Below, one piece after another: positions 24,746 to 33,486 of a stretch of DNA of 64,000 bases (within the stretch, counting starts at the first letter, position 1; every line of letters starts with the position of its first letter). The notes below the pieces were generated by a model, which saw only the letters and a list, made by a program, of their open reading frames with translations, was not told the DNA's origin and ran no database searches. The stretch comes from Nocardiopsis_B sediminis (lineage in GTDB: Bacteria > Actinomycetota > Actinomycetes > Streptosporangiales > Streptosporangiaceae), in assembly GCF_042650565.1 (NCBI RefSeq), contig NZ_JBHSBH010000008.1:372001-436000 (forward strand), written 5' to 3'. The position numbers and the translations under genes are program-made.

Positions 24746-26545
24746 ATGCTCAAGCCCCGACCCACCGCCACCCGCGAGCTGGTCAGCCTGGACGGGATCT
24801 GGCGGTTCGCCGTGGACGACGAGGCCGAGGCCGCGCCGTGGAGCGGCCCGCTCCCGGGCACGCTGGAGGCCGCCGTACCGGCGAGCTACAACGACCTCTT
24901 CGCCGACCAGGCGATCCGCGACCACGTCGGCCGCGTCTGGTACCAGCGCGACGTGCGCGTCCCCCGCGGCTGGGCGGGGGAGCGCATCTTCGTCCGCCTC
25001 GACGCCGCCACCCACGCGGGCAGCGTCTACATCGGCGACGCCCTCGTCGCCGAGCACACCGGCGGCCACACCCCTTTCGAAGCCGATATCACCGGCCACG
25101 TCGAGGCGGGGGAGGCCTTCCGGCTGACCGTGGCGGTCGACAACCGGCTGACCGATACCACGCTGCCGCCGGGCACCGTCACCGTGGCCCAGGACGGCTG
25201 CCGCGCCCAGACCTACCTGCACGACTTCTACAACTACGCGGGTCTCACCCGCTCGGTGTGGCTCCACAGCGCCCCCGCCCTGCGGATCGCCGACGTCACC
25301 GTCGTCACGGGCGTCGACGGCACCGCCGGAACCGTCGACTACACCGTCACCACCACCGGCGACGCCGACGTCGTGGTCCGCGTGCTCGATGCCGCGGGCG
25401 CCGAGGTCGCCACCGGCGCGGGGCCGGCCGGCCGCCTGCGCATCGCGGACGCGACCCTCTGGCGGCCCGGAGCGCCCTACCTCTACGACCTCGTCGCCGA
25501 GGTGCACGACGGCGGCACCGTCGTCGACAGCTACCCTCAGCCCTTCGGGGTGCGCACCGTCGAGGTCCGGGGAACCGAGTTCCTCATCAACGGCGAACCG
25601 TTCTACTTCACCGGCTTCGGCAAGCACGAGGACACCCCGGTGCGGGGCAGGGGCCACGACGACGCCTACCTCGTCCACGACTTCCAGCTGCTGGACTGGG
25701 CCGGCGCCAACTCCTTCCGCACCTCGCACTACCCCTACGCCGAGGAGGTGCTGGACTTCGCCGACCGGCACGGGATCGTCGTCATCGACGAGACCGCCGC
25801 GGTGGGGCTCAACCTCGCCGTCACCGGCGGCCTCACCGGGCAGGGCGCACAACCGACGTTCTCGCCCGAGACCTTCGGCGAGCAGACCCGGGCGGCCCAC
25901 GCCGCGCACCTGCGCGAGCTGGTCGCCCGCGATAAGAACCACGCCAGCGTCGTCATGTGGTGCCTGGCCAACGAGCCGGCCTCGCACGAGCCGGGCGCGC
26001 GCGAGTACTTCGAACCGCTCATCTCGCTGGCACGCGAACTCGACCCCACCCGGCCGGTCACCATCGCCACGGTCATCTTCGCGACCTCCGAGAACGACCG
26101 CATCGCCGACCTGATCGACGTGGTCTGCCTCAACCGCTACTACGGCTGGTACGTCGCCACCGGCGACCTCGCCGCCGCCGAAGCCTATCTGGAGCAGGAC
26201 CTGCGCGCCTGGGCCGGGAAGTTCGCCAAGCCGGTCATCATGACCGAGTACGGCGCCGACACCCTGCCGGGCGCCCATTCGATCTGGGACGCGCCCTGGA
26301 CCGAGGAGTACCAGCAGGCCCTCCTGGCCATGTACCACCGCGTCTTCGACCGCGTCCCCGAGGTCGTCGGCGAGCACGTGTGGAACTTCGCCGACTTCCA
26401 GACCTCCAACGGCATCCACCGGGTGGAGGGCAACCGCAAGGGCGTCTTCACCCGCGACCGGCGCCCCAAGGCGGCCGCCCGCGCACTCCGCGAGCGCTGG
26501 AGGCGCATCGGCGGCCGCAAACCGACCAGCGAGGAAACCCAATGA
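24746..26545 (+). CDS. uidA: beta-glucuronidase, GH2
   Basis: A 599-residue cytosolic GH2 enzyme that releases D-glucuronate from beta-glucuronides. Domain order is the sugar-binding jelly roll (about 10-185, with IWRFAVDD and WYQRDVRVP), the immunoglobulin-like domain (about 185-275) and the TIM barrel (about 275-590). GEPFYFTGFGKHEDTPVRGRG is the glucuronidase-type barrel entry. The acid/base is Glu410 in ANEPASHEPGA and the nucleophile is Glu501 in TEYGADT; both contexts are those of UidA rather than beta-galactosidase. WNFADFQTSNG and RVEGNRKGVFTRDR are also typical. AGGAGG stands seven to eight bases before the ATG. Its stop overlaps the next start by four bases. Confidence 0.93.
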   Translation: MLKPRPTATRELVSLDGIWRFAVDDEAEAAPWSGPLPGTLEAAVPASYNDLFADQAIRDHVGRVWYQRDVRVPRGWAGERIFVRLDAATHAGSVYIGDALVAEHTGGHTPFEADITGHVEAGEAFRLTVAVDNRLTDTTLPPGTVTVAQDGCRAQTYLHDFYNYAGLTRSVWLHSAPALRIADVTVVTGVDGTAGTVDYTVTTTGDADVVVRVLDAAGAEVATGAGPAGRLRIADATLWRPGAPYLYDLVAEVHDGGTVVDSYPQPFGVRTVEVRGTEFLINGEPFYFTGFGKHEDTPVRGRGHDDAYLVHDFQLLDWAGANSFRTSHYPYAEEVLDFADRHGIVVIDETAAVGLNLAVTGGLTGQGAQPTFSPETFGEQTRAAHAAHLRELVARDKNHASVVMWCLANEPASHEPGAREYFEPLISLARELDPTRPVTIATVIFATSENDRIADLIDVVCLNRYYGWYVATGDLAAAEAYLEQDLRAWAGKFAKPVIMTEYGADTLPGAHSIWDAPWTEEYQQALLAMYHRVFDRVPEVVGEHVWNFADFQTSNGIHRVEGNRKGVFTRDRRPKAAARALRERWRRIGGRKPTSEETQ

Positions 26546-27780
26546 TCATCGACCGCGCCGACGTCGTCGTCACCAGCCCCGACCGCAACTTCGTCACCCT
26601 CAGGCTCACCACCGACGACGGCCTCACCGGGCTGGGCGACGCCACGCTCAACGGCCGCGAGCTCGCCGTGGTGGCCTACCTCCAGGACCACGTCGTCCCG
26701 CTGCTGATCGGCCGCGACGCATCGCGCATCGAGGACACCTGGCAGTTCCTCTACCGCGGCGCCTACTGGCGCCGCGGCCCCGTCACGATGGCCGCCATCG
26801 CCGCCGTCGACACGGCGCTGTGGGACATCAAGGGTAAGGCCGCCGGCATGCCCGTCTACCAGCTGCTCGGCGGCGCCTCCCGCGACGGGCTGCTCGCCTA
26901 CGGCCACGCCTCCGGCAAGGACCTCGAGGAGCTGTTCGACAGCGTCCGCGCCCACCAGGAGCAGGGCTACCGCGCCATCCGGATCCAGACCGGCGTGCCC
27001 GGGCTCAACTCCATCTACGGCATCGCCTCCAACGCCACCTCCGCCGCCAACACCGGGGTGCGCTACGACCACGAGCCCGCCCAGCGCGGCGCCCTGCCCA
27101 ACCAGGAGGACTGGGACACCCGCGCCTACCTGCGCCACGTGCCCGGGGTGTTCGAAGCCGTCCGCAACGAGTTCGGCCCCGAGCTCCCGCTGCTGCACGA
27201 CGCCCACCACCGGCTCACCCCCGTCCAGGCCGCGCAGCTCGGAAAGTCGCTCGAACCCTACGACCTGTTCTGGCTGGAGGACGTCACCCCCGCCGAGAAC
27301 CAGGAGGCGCTGCGGCTCGTGCGCCACCACACGACGACACCGCTGGCCATCGGCGAGGTCTTCAACACCGTCTGGGACTACCAGCAGATCATCCGCGAGC
27401 AGCTCATCGACTACGTGCGCAGCGCGGTCACCCACACCGGCGGCATCAGCCACCTCAAGAAGGTGCTGGACTACGCCGCCCAGTACCAGATCAAGTCCGG
27501 CATGCACGGCCCCACCGACATCTCGCCCGTCGGCATGGCGGCCGCGATGCACCTCGGCCTGGCCATCCACAACTTCGGCATCCAGGAGTACATGCGCCAC
27601 GGCGCGGCCACCGACGCCGTCTTCCGGCAGTCCTTCACCTGGCGCGACGGCCACCTCCACCCCGGCGATGAGCCCGGGCTCGGTGTCGAACTCGACCTCG
27701 ACGAGGCCGGACGGCATCCCTACGTCCGCGCCTATCTCCCCTACAACCGGCTCGCCGACGGCACCGTCCACGACTGGTGA
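26542..27780 (+). CDS. manD: D-mannonate dehydratase (enolase superfamily)
   Basis: A 412-residue ManD-type enolase-superfamily enzyme that dehydrates D-mannonate to 2-keto-3-deoxy-D-gluconate. VTSPDRNFVTLRLTTDDG, GDATLNGRELAV and FLYRGAYWRRGPVTM are the N-terminal cap. The barrel carries HDAHHRLTP, the metal ligand segment WLEDVTPAENQ, and SGMHGPTDISPVGMAAA near the C-terminus. All of these are hallmarks of the ManD group, as opposed to the unrelated UxuA family. It completes the route glucuronate, fructuronate, mannonate, KDG within this locus. The start overlaps uidA (ATGA). Confidence 0.9.
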   Translation: MIIDRADVVVTSPDRNFVTLRLTTDDGLTGLGDATLNGRELAVVAYLQDHVVPLLIGRDASRIEDTWQFLYRGAYWRRGPVTMAAIAAVDTALWDIKGKAAGMPVYQLLGGASRDGLLAYGHASGKDLEELFDSVRAHQEQGYRAIRIQTGVPGLNSIYGIASNATSAANTGVRYDHEPAQRGALPNQEDWDTRAYLRHVPGVFEAVRNEFGPELPLLHDAHHRLTPVQAAQLGKSLEPYDLFWLEDVTPAENQEALRLVRHHTTTPLAIGEVFNTVWDYQQIIREQLIDYVRSAVTHTGGISHLKKVLDYAAQYQIKSGMHGPTDISPVGMAAAMHLGLAIHNFGIQEYMRHGAATDAVFRQSFTWRDGHLHPGDEPGLGVELDLDEAGRHPYVRAYLPYNRLADGTVHDW

Positions 27781-27828
27781 CGTGCGCGGCCGCTCCCCCC
27801 ACCTTTCGCTGCGAAGGAGGCGGTCCTC

Positions 27829-29190
27829 ATGCCGAAGGACCCGCTGTCCGCCCAGGAAGAGCCCGCCGCATCCGACCCCGCACCGCTGCCCACCGCCCCC
27901 CGCCCCCGCCCGCCCACCGACGGCGGCCCGCCGCCCGCCGCCCAGGCCGACCAGCCGCAGGAGAAGGCACCTGCGAGCTTCATCTTCTGGATGGTGGCCG
28001 CCAACTTCGGCGTTTCCATGGCCTACATCGTGCCGATGACCTACTCCCTCGCCGTCCGCATCGACGACCTCGCCCCCGGCCGCGAAGAGGTCCTGGGCTA
28101 TGTGACCGGCACGGCCCAGTTCACCTACATCTTCCTCAGCCCCCTCCTCGGGGTCTGGAGCGACCGCACCCGTACCCGCATCGGGCGCCGCCGCCCCTTC
28201 ATGATCGGCGGCGCCCTCCTTGGCCTCCTGGCTCTCGGCGGGATCTCCGCCGCCCCCAACCTGCCCCTCGTGGGTGTCAGCTGGGTGCTGGCCATGGTCG
28301 GATGGGCCTCCGTGGGCCAGGCCATCCTCAACACGCAGGCCGACCGCATCCCCGAGGAGCAGCGCGGCCGGATCTCCGGCCTGACCGGCCTCAGCGCCCA
28401 GGCGGCGCCGATCATCGGCATCGGACTCGTCTCCACGGTGACGTGGAGCACCACGCTCGTCTTCCTGCTGCCCGGGGCCGTCGGAGCAGCACTCGTGGCC
28501 GTCTTCCTCGTCATCGGCAGGGAGGCCGATTCGCGGGGCATGGCCGCCAAGGCGGGCGTCTCGGTGCGAACGCTGGTCGCCAGCTACGCGTTCAACCCGC
28601 GCGCCCACCCCGACTTCGGCTGGAACTGGCTCGGCCGGTTCATCTTCTTCATGGGCCTCTACTTCAACACGGCGTTCGCCACGTTCTTCTACGCCCAACG
28701 GCTCGACCTCCCGGTGCGTGAAGTGGCGGGGACGGTCGCGGTCATCGGCGCCGTCGGCGTGGCCACGGCCATGGCCGGTGCGGTCGGCGGCGGCTACCTC
28801 TCCGACAAGCTGGGCCGCCGCAGGCTGTTCACCCTCATCGGGGCGCTGCTCTTCGTCACGGGCGCCGTTGTCGAGGCGTTCGCCTACAGCTTCCCGGTCC
28901 TCATGGCCGGCGCCCTGCTGATGCAGCTCGCGATCGCCGCGTTCGGCGCCGTCGACCAGGCCATCGTCCTGGCCATCCTGCCCAGCCGAGCGGAGGCGGG
29001 CCGCTACATGGCGGTCAACGCGTTCTCCCAGAAGATCCCCAGCGGGCTCGCCCCGCTGCTCGCACCGTTCATCATCGCGATCGGCGCCACCGGCGGCGAA
29101 CAGAACTACACGGTCCTCTACCTGTCCGGCGCGGTACTCGCCCTCATCGGCGGCCTGATCATCTTCACCCGCGTCAAATCCGTCCGCTGA
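27829..29190 (+). CDS. MFS transporter, probable glycoside/glucuronide importer
   Basis: A 453-residue major facilitator with twelve predicted helices. A Pro/Ala-rich cytosolic tail of about 50 residues is followed by ASFIFWMVAANFGVSM. The loop 2-3 motif appears as GVWSDRTRTRIGRRRPFM, and a second copy as GYLSDKLGRRRLF. It recalls the sucrose/glycoside:cation symporter-like branch. Between mannonate dehydratase and rhamnosidase genes it is the obvious importer of the intact rhamnosyl or glucuronyl glycoside. AAGGAGG lies seven to eight bases before the ATG at 27829. Confidence 0.85.
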   Translation: MPKDPLSAQEEPAASDPAPLPTAPRPRPPTDGGPPPAAQADQPQEKAPASFIFWMVAANFGVSMAYIVPMTYSLAVRIDDLAPGREEVLGYVTGTAQFTYIFLSPLLGVWSDRTRTRIGRRRPFMIGGALLGLLALGGISAAPNLPLVGVSWVLAMVGWASVGQAILNTQADRIPEEQRGRISGLTGLSAQAAPIIGIGLVSTVTWSTTLVFLLPGAVGAALVAVFLVIGREADSRGMAAKAGVSVRTLVASYAFNPRAHPDFGWNWLGRFIFFMGLYFNTAFATFFYAQRLDLPVREVAGTVAVIGAVGVATAMAGAVGGGYLSDKLGRRRLFTLIGALLFVTGAVVEAFAYSFPVLMAGALLMQLAIAAFGAVDQAIVLAILPSRAEAGRYMAVNAFSQKIPSGLAPLLAPFIIAIGATGGEQNYTVLYLSGAVLALIGGLIIFTRVKSVR

Positions 29191-29240
29191 CCGCCGGGCG
29201 GAACCGCGCACGACCGCCCCGACCCCCCCGAGGAGCACAG

Positions 29241-31901
29241 ATGGAGCCCCCGCCCCACGACCTCCGCACCGACAGCGGCGGCGACCGGTTCCCGGTCTCC
29301 GGGCCCCGGCCGATGCTGTCCTGGAAGCTCCCGCCCGGGTGGAGCGGCCAGGAGGGCTACGAGCTGCGGGCGCGCATCGACGGCGCCGGCCGGCCGCCGG
29401 CCGGCGCATCCTCGTCCCGTCACCTGTTCGTGGAGTGGCCGTGGCGGCCGCTGCGCAGCGGCGAAGAGGTCACCTGGGGCGTGCGTGTGCGCGCGGCCGG
29501 CAGGGTATCGGGGTGGTCGGCGTGGCACGCGTTCGAGGCCGGGCTGTGGGACGAGGACTGGTCGGCCCGGTGGATCTCGCCGCACGAGGACGCGGTCCCG
29601 GATCCGGGGACCCGCCCCGCCTACGTGCTGACCGGGCGCTTCGAGGTGCGGCGCGAGGTCGCCAGGGCGCGGCTCTACTCCACCGCCCTGGGCGTGTACG
29701 AGGCGTTCGTCAACGGCGAGCGCGCCGGTACCGCCGAACTCGCCCCCGGCTCCACCTCCTACGCCCACACGCTCTACGCACAGGCCGCCGACGTCGCGGC
29801 GTCGCTGCGGCCGGGCACCAACCTGCTGGAGGTGATCCTCTCCGACGGCTGGTACCGCGGCCGGACCGGCCCCTGGCGCACCCCCGCCACCTGGGGCACG
29901 ACGACCGCGGCCCGCCTCGAACTCCACCTTCGCTACACCGACGGGACCGCGGAGACCATCCGCACCGGCTCGGACTGGACCTTCCGGACCGGCGACATCA
30001 CCCGGGCCGACCTCATGGACGGCCAGACCACCGACCGCACCGCAGCGCCCACCGGCGAGCGCCCGGTCCGCATCGACGCCGTCATCGCACCGCCCATCGG
30101 CTGGTCACCGGCGCCGCCGGTCCGCCGCATCGAGCAGATCGCCCCCCGCTCGGTGACCCGCCTGCCCGGCGGCGCCCACATCGCCGACTTCGGGCAGAAC
30201 GCCAGCGGGTGGATCACCCTGCGCGACCCGGGCCCGGCCGGCACCCGCACCGTGATCGACCACGGCGAGCACCTCGACACCGACGGCGACCTGACCACCA
30301 CCCACCTCGACAGCATGCGGCCCGGCGAACCGCCCTTCCGCTTCGTCCAGCGCGACGAGGTGATCGCGTCAGGCGAGCCCGGGGAGGTGTTCGAGCCGCG
30401 CCACACCGTCCACGGGTTCCGCTACGCCCGCCTCACCCGGGGCGGGGCGCCGCTCGACCCCTCGGCCCTCACCATGCAGGTCGTCCACACCGACCTGCGC
30501 CGGACCGCGACCTTCGCGTGCAGCGACCCCGACCTGGACCGCCTCCACGCGGCGGCCGACTGGAGCTTCCGCGGCAACGCGGTCGACGTCCCCACCGACT
30601 GCCCGACCCGCGAACGGGCCGGCTGGACCGGCGACTACCAGGTCTTCGCCCCCACCGCCGCCCGGCTCTACGACGTCGCCGGCTTCAGCCGCAAGTGGCT
30701 GCGCTCGGTCCGCGACGACCAGCTCGACGACGGCCGCATCGCCAACATCGCACCCGACCCGGCACGGCGGAAGGTCCACCGCGACGATCCGCTGGCCGAC
30801 GGGATCACCGGCTCCGCCGGCTGGGGCGACGCCATCGTGCTCGTGCCTTGGGTGATGTACGAGACCTACGGCGACCACGCGGTCCTCGCCGAGAACTGGG
30901 ACGCCATGGTGCGCTGGGTGGAATGGGCGCTGACGACCGCGCGCACCGCCCGCCACCCCTCGCGGATCGAGCGCTCGGCGCAGCCGCTGCCGCACGAGGA
31001 GTTCATCTGGGACGGCTCCTTCCACTGGGGGGAGTGGCTGGAGCCCAAGAAGCGCGCGGCCGACGGCTCCCTCATCGACCCGATCCAGGCCGACCCCCGC
31101 GCCTGGTACCTGGCCGACAAGGGCGAGGTCGGCACCGCCTACCTCTTCCGCTCCGTGCAGACCCTCGCCGCGATCGCCGGCGTCCTGGGCCGCTCCGGCG
31201 ACGCCGGGCGCTACAGCGCGATCGCCGAGCAGGTGCGGGCGGCGTGGCGAAGCGAGTTCTGCGACCCGCAGGGGCGCATCACCCCCGACACGCAGGCCGC
31301 CCACGTGCGCGCCCTCGCCTTCGGCCTGGTGCCGACCCACCTGCGGGCGCGCGCCGCCGACCGCCTGGTGGCGCTCATCGCCGAGGCCGGCGGGCACCTG
31401 GGCACCGGGTTCCTCTCCACCGCCGACCTGCTGCCCGTGCTCGCCGACACCGGCCACGCCGACACCGCCTACGCGCTGCTGCACCAGCGGACCTCCCCGT
31501 CCTGGCTCGGCATGCTCGACCGCGGCGCGACCACCATCTGGGAGGACTGGGACGGCGTCGACGCCGATGGAACCGCCACCGCGTCGCTCAACCACTACAG
31601 CAAGGGGGCGGTCGTGGGCTTCCTGCACACCCACACCCTCGGGCTGCGGCAGGCACCGGGGTCGGTGGCGTGGGAGTCCTTCACCGTCGCCCCGGCCGTG
31701 GACCCCTCGCTCACCTGGGCGCGCGGCACGTTCGAGAGCCCCCAGGGCACCATCACCGTCGGCTGGCGCATCGAGGACGGCGACCTCGCGATCACCGTCG
31801 ACGTGCCCCCGGGGTCGGCGGCGGAGGTCCGCTTCCCCGACGGCACGACCCTCCGAGGCGGACCCGGCTCCCTCTCGGACCGCCGCCCCCTGCCCGGATG
31901 A
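29241..31901 (+). CDS. alpha-L-rhamnosidase, GH78
   Basis: An 886-residue inverting rhamnosidase without signal peptide, so it acts on imported substrate. N-terminal beta-sandwich domains (RPMLSWKL.., WSARWISPHED, then the rhamnosidase N domain with LYSTALGVYEAFVNGERAG and SDGWYRGRTGPW) precede the (alpha/alpha)6 barrel. FRGNAVDVPTDCPTRERAG followed by WTGDYQVFAPTAA near residue 450 is the family catalytic segment, and SLNHYSKGAVVGFLH closes the barrel. The C-terminal beta domain (AVDPSLTWARGTFESPQGTI) is complete. It ends the second unit of the glucuronide locus and would remove a terminal rhamnose, exposing glucuronate. Confidence 0.93.
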   Translation: MEPPPHDLRTDSGGDRFPVSGPRPMLSWKLPPGWSGQEGYELRARIDGAGRPPAGASSSRHLFVEWPWRPLRSGEEVTWGVRVRAAGRVSGWSAWHAFEAGLWDEDWSARWISPHEDAVPDPGTRPAYVLTGRFEVRREVARARLYSTALGVYEAFVNGERAGTAELAPGSTSYAHTLYAQAADVAASLRPGTNLLEVILSDGWYRGRTGPWRTPATWGTTTAARLELHLRYTDGTAETIRTGSDWTFRTGDITRADLMDGQTTDRTAAPTGERPVRIDAVIAPPIGWSPAPPVRRIEQIAPRSVTRLPGGAHIADFGQNASGWITLRDPGPAGTRTVIDHGEHLDTDGDLTTTHLDSMRPGEPPFRFVQRDEVIASGEPGEVFEPRHTVHGFRYARLTRGGAPLDPSALTMQVVHTDLRRTATFACSDPDLDRLHAAADWSFRGNAVDVPTDCPTRERAGWTGDYQVFAPTAARLYDVAGFSRKWLRSVRDDQLDDGRIANIAPDPARRKVHRDDPLADGITGSAGWGDAIVLVPWVMYETYGDHAVLAENWDAMVRWVEWALTTARTARHPSRIERSAQPLPHEEFIWDGSFHWGEWLEPKKRAADGSLIDPIQADPRAWYLADKGEVGTAYLFRSVQTLAAIAGVLGRSGDAGRYSAIAEQVRAAWRSEFCDPQGRITPDTQAAHVRALAFGLVPTHLRARAADRLVALIAEAGGHLGTGFLSTADLLPVLADTGHADTAYALLHQRTSPSWLGMLDRGATTIWEDWDGVDADGTATASLNHYSKGAVVGFLHTHTLGLRQAPGSVAWESFTVAPAVDPSLTWARGTFESPQGTITVGWRIEDGDLAITVDVPPGSAAEVRFPDGTTLRGGPGSLSDRRPLPG

Positions 31902-31949
31902 GCCGGCCCCGGCGTCTCGAACCGCTCGCCGCCCGATCCGTCGACGCCG

Positions 31950-33005
31950 TCAGCGGCCGGGGGCCGCCGTCGACCCCCGCAGGATGAACTCGGTGCCGAC
32001 CCGCCGGGGCTCCGGGGCACCGGCCTGCCCTGCCTCCCCGGCGTCCTCGGCGGTGGTGGCGATCAGCCGGTGCACCGCCTCCTCGCCCGCGAGGTCGAGC
32101 GGGGTCCGGATCGTCGTCATCGGCGGGGAGGTGAAGTCCGACCCGAAGATGTCGTCGAAGCCCACGATGCTCAGGTCGCCGGGGATGTCCATGCCGGCGC
32201 CGCGGTAGGCGTCGAGCAGGCCGATGGCCATCAGGTCGTTGTAGGTCACCACCGCGGTGACCCCCGACGCCCGGACCCGGCGCAGCGCCGCGCGGCCGCC
32301 GTCGCGGGTCGGGTCGTTGGGGCCGATCTCCACGATCGCCATCCCGCGCTCGGGCGCCTCGTCCAGCAGCGTGTTCCAGCGGAGCTCGTTCATCCACGAC
32401 ACGCCGGGCCCCGACAGGAAGGCGATGGACCGGTGGCCCAGCGACGCCAAGTGGTCCAGGGCGTCGCGGATGCCGGGCACGACATCGGGCACGATCCCCG
32501 GAACCGCCCCCACCCGCCGGTTGACGGTGATGAGCGGCTTGCGGTCGGCCAGCGCCTCGATGTGGTCGTCGTCCATCCGGGAGGAGACCAGGACCAGCCC
32601 GTCGACGGACAGCAGGAGCCGCTCGGCCGTCTGCGCCTCCAGCTCGACGGACTCCTGCGACTCGGCGAGGACCAGCGTGTAGCCCGCGGCCGCGGCGATG
32701 CGCTCGGCGCCGCGCACGAGGGTGAAGTAGACCGGGTTGGTGATGTCGGAGAGGATCAGCCCGATGGTGCTGGTCCGCCCGGTGGGCAGCGCCCGCGCCA
32801 TGGGGTTGAGGCGGTAGTTGAGCTCGGCGGCCGCCTCGCGGATCCGCTGCTCGGTCTTGGCGTTGATCCGCCCCGGCTTGTTGAGCGCCCGCGACACCGT
32901 CGAGGGGCTCACCCCGAGATGCCGGGCGATGTCGTAGATGGTGGCGTGTGGCTTCCGGTTGCCGTTCGAGCGTCGCGCCGCGCTGTGGTGCTCCTCGGGG
33001 GCCAC
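31950..33005 (-). CDS. LacI family transcriptional regulator of the glucuronide/rhamnoside locus
   Basis: A 351-residue repressor. ATIYDIARHLGVSPSTVSRALNKPGRINAKTEQRI is the LacI helix-turn-helix and ELNYRLNPMARALPTGRTSTIGLI the hinge. A periplasmic-binding-like ligand domain follows (SDITNPVYFTLVRGAERIA ... GFDDIFGSDFTSPPMTTI). The start is GTG at 33005, with ACGAGGAG a few bases before it. The frame is open far upstream but without a ribosome site. It is convergent with the rhamnosidase gene and divergent from the ABC operon. TGGCAA..CGATTG sites before uxaC, uidA and itself suggest it controls all three units, with a uronate or disaccharide as inducer. Confidence 0.9.
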   Translation of the reverse strand: MAPEEHHSAARRSNGNRKPHATIYDIARHLGVSPSTVSRALNKPGRINAKTEQRIREAAAELNYRLNPMARALPTGRTSTIGLILSDITNPVYFTLVRGAERIAAAAGYTLVLAESQESVELEAQTAERLLLSVDGLVLVSSRMDDDHIEALADRKPLITVNRRVGAVPGIVPDVVPGIRDALDHLASLGHRSIAFLSGPGVSWMNELRWNTLLDEAPERGMAIVEIGPNDPTRDGGRAALRRVRASGVTAVVTYNDLMAIGLLDAYRGAGMDIPGDLSIVGFDDIFGSDFTSPPMTTIRTPLDLAGEEAVHRLIATTAEDAGEAGQAGAPEPRRVGTEFILRGSTAAPGR

Positions 33006-33486
33006 GGTTCTCCTCGTCAAGGTCGGTGTCCCCTCATGGTGGCATACGGCCTTCCCCGGAGGGCCCGCTCCGGAGCCGGGGCTCCGGCGCGGGTGGCAAA
33101 CGATTGTCGGTTTCAGGGTCACCCGATGGGCCGCCGCGCGCTGTGTCCGCGGGGCCACCTGCGCCCCTTCGCTCATCGCCGGCGGCGAACGCGGCGCCGT
33201 CATCGGCCTCGACGGCGCCGTGAACCGGCTCCGGATACGTCCCGCCGGAACGTGACACCGAGCCGAAAACCTATTTTTCCTACCCATATGGTATGTTTTC
33301 TGCTCGTGGTCCAGAGTTCCGCTGTCCGGCTCGGCGGGCGGAACAGCAACCCTCGTGCGGCGGTGGGGTGCTCCCGAGCGCGACCAGGCGCCCGCCGGCC
33401 CGCCCGACGGACGCAAGCGCCCCCCGTACCCTGCCTCGCCCCCGCGAACGGTCGCCCGCGCCGGCCCTCCCCCTGAGAGGAAGAAC
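33006..33486. other. 481-base divergent intergenic region between lacI and the ABC operon
   Basis: Contains the LacI-type site at 33094 and, at 33261-33305, an unusually AT-rich patch including CCATATGG (33284-33291) and TATGTT, probably the promoter and operator area of the ABC importer operon. I see no supported gene; open frames here have no ribosome site. Confidence 0.5.
33094..33109. promoter_or_regulatory. LacI-type operator before lacI
   Basis: TGGCAAACGATTGTCG matches the uxaC-upstream site at 12 to 13 of 16 positions and lies 89 bases ahead of the lacI start. It fits autoregulation. It is less symmetrical than the other two sites. Confidence 0.55.

Noticed and set aside
26185..29409. 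A 1074-codon open frame on the minus strand
   Set aside because: It runs opposite four well-supported catabolic genes and encodes a low-complexity protein with no recognisable domain.
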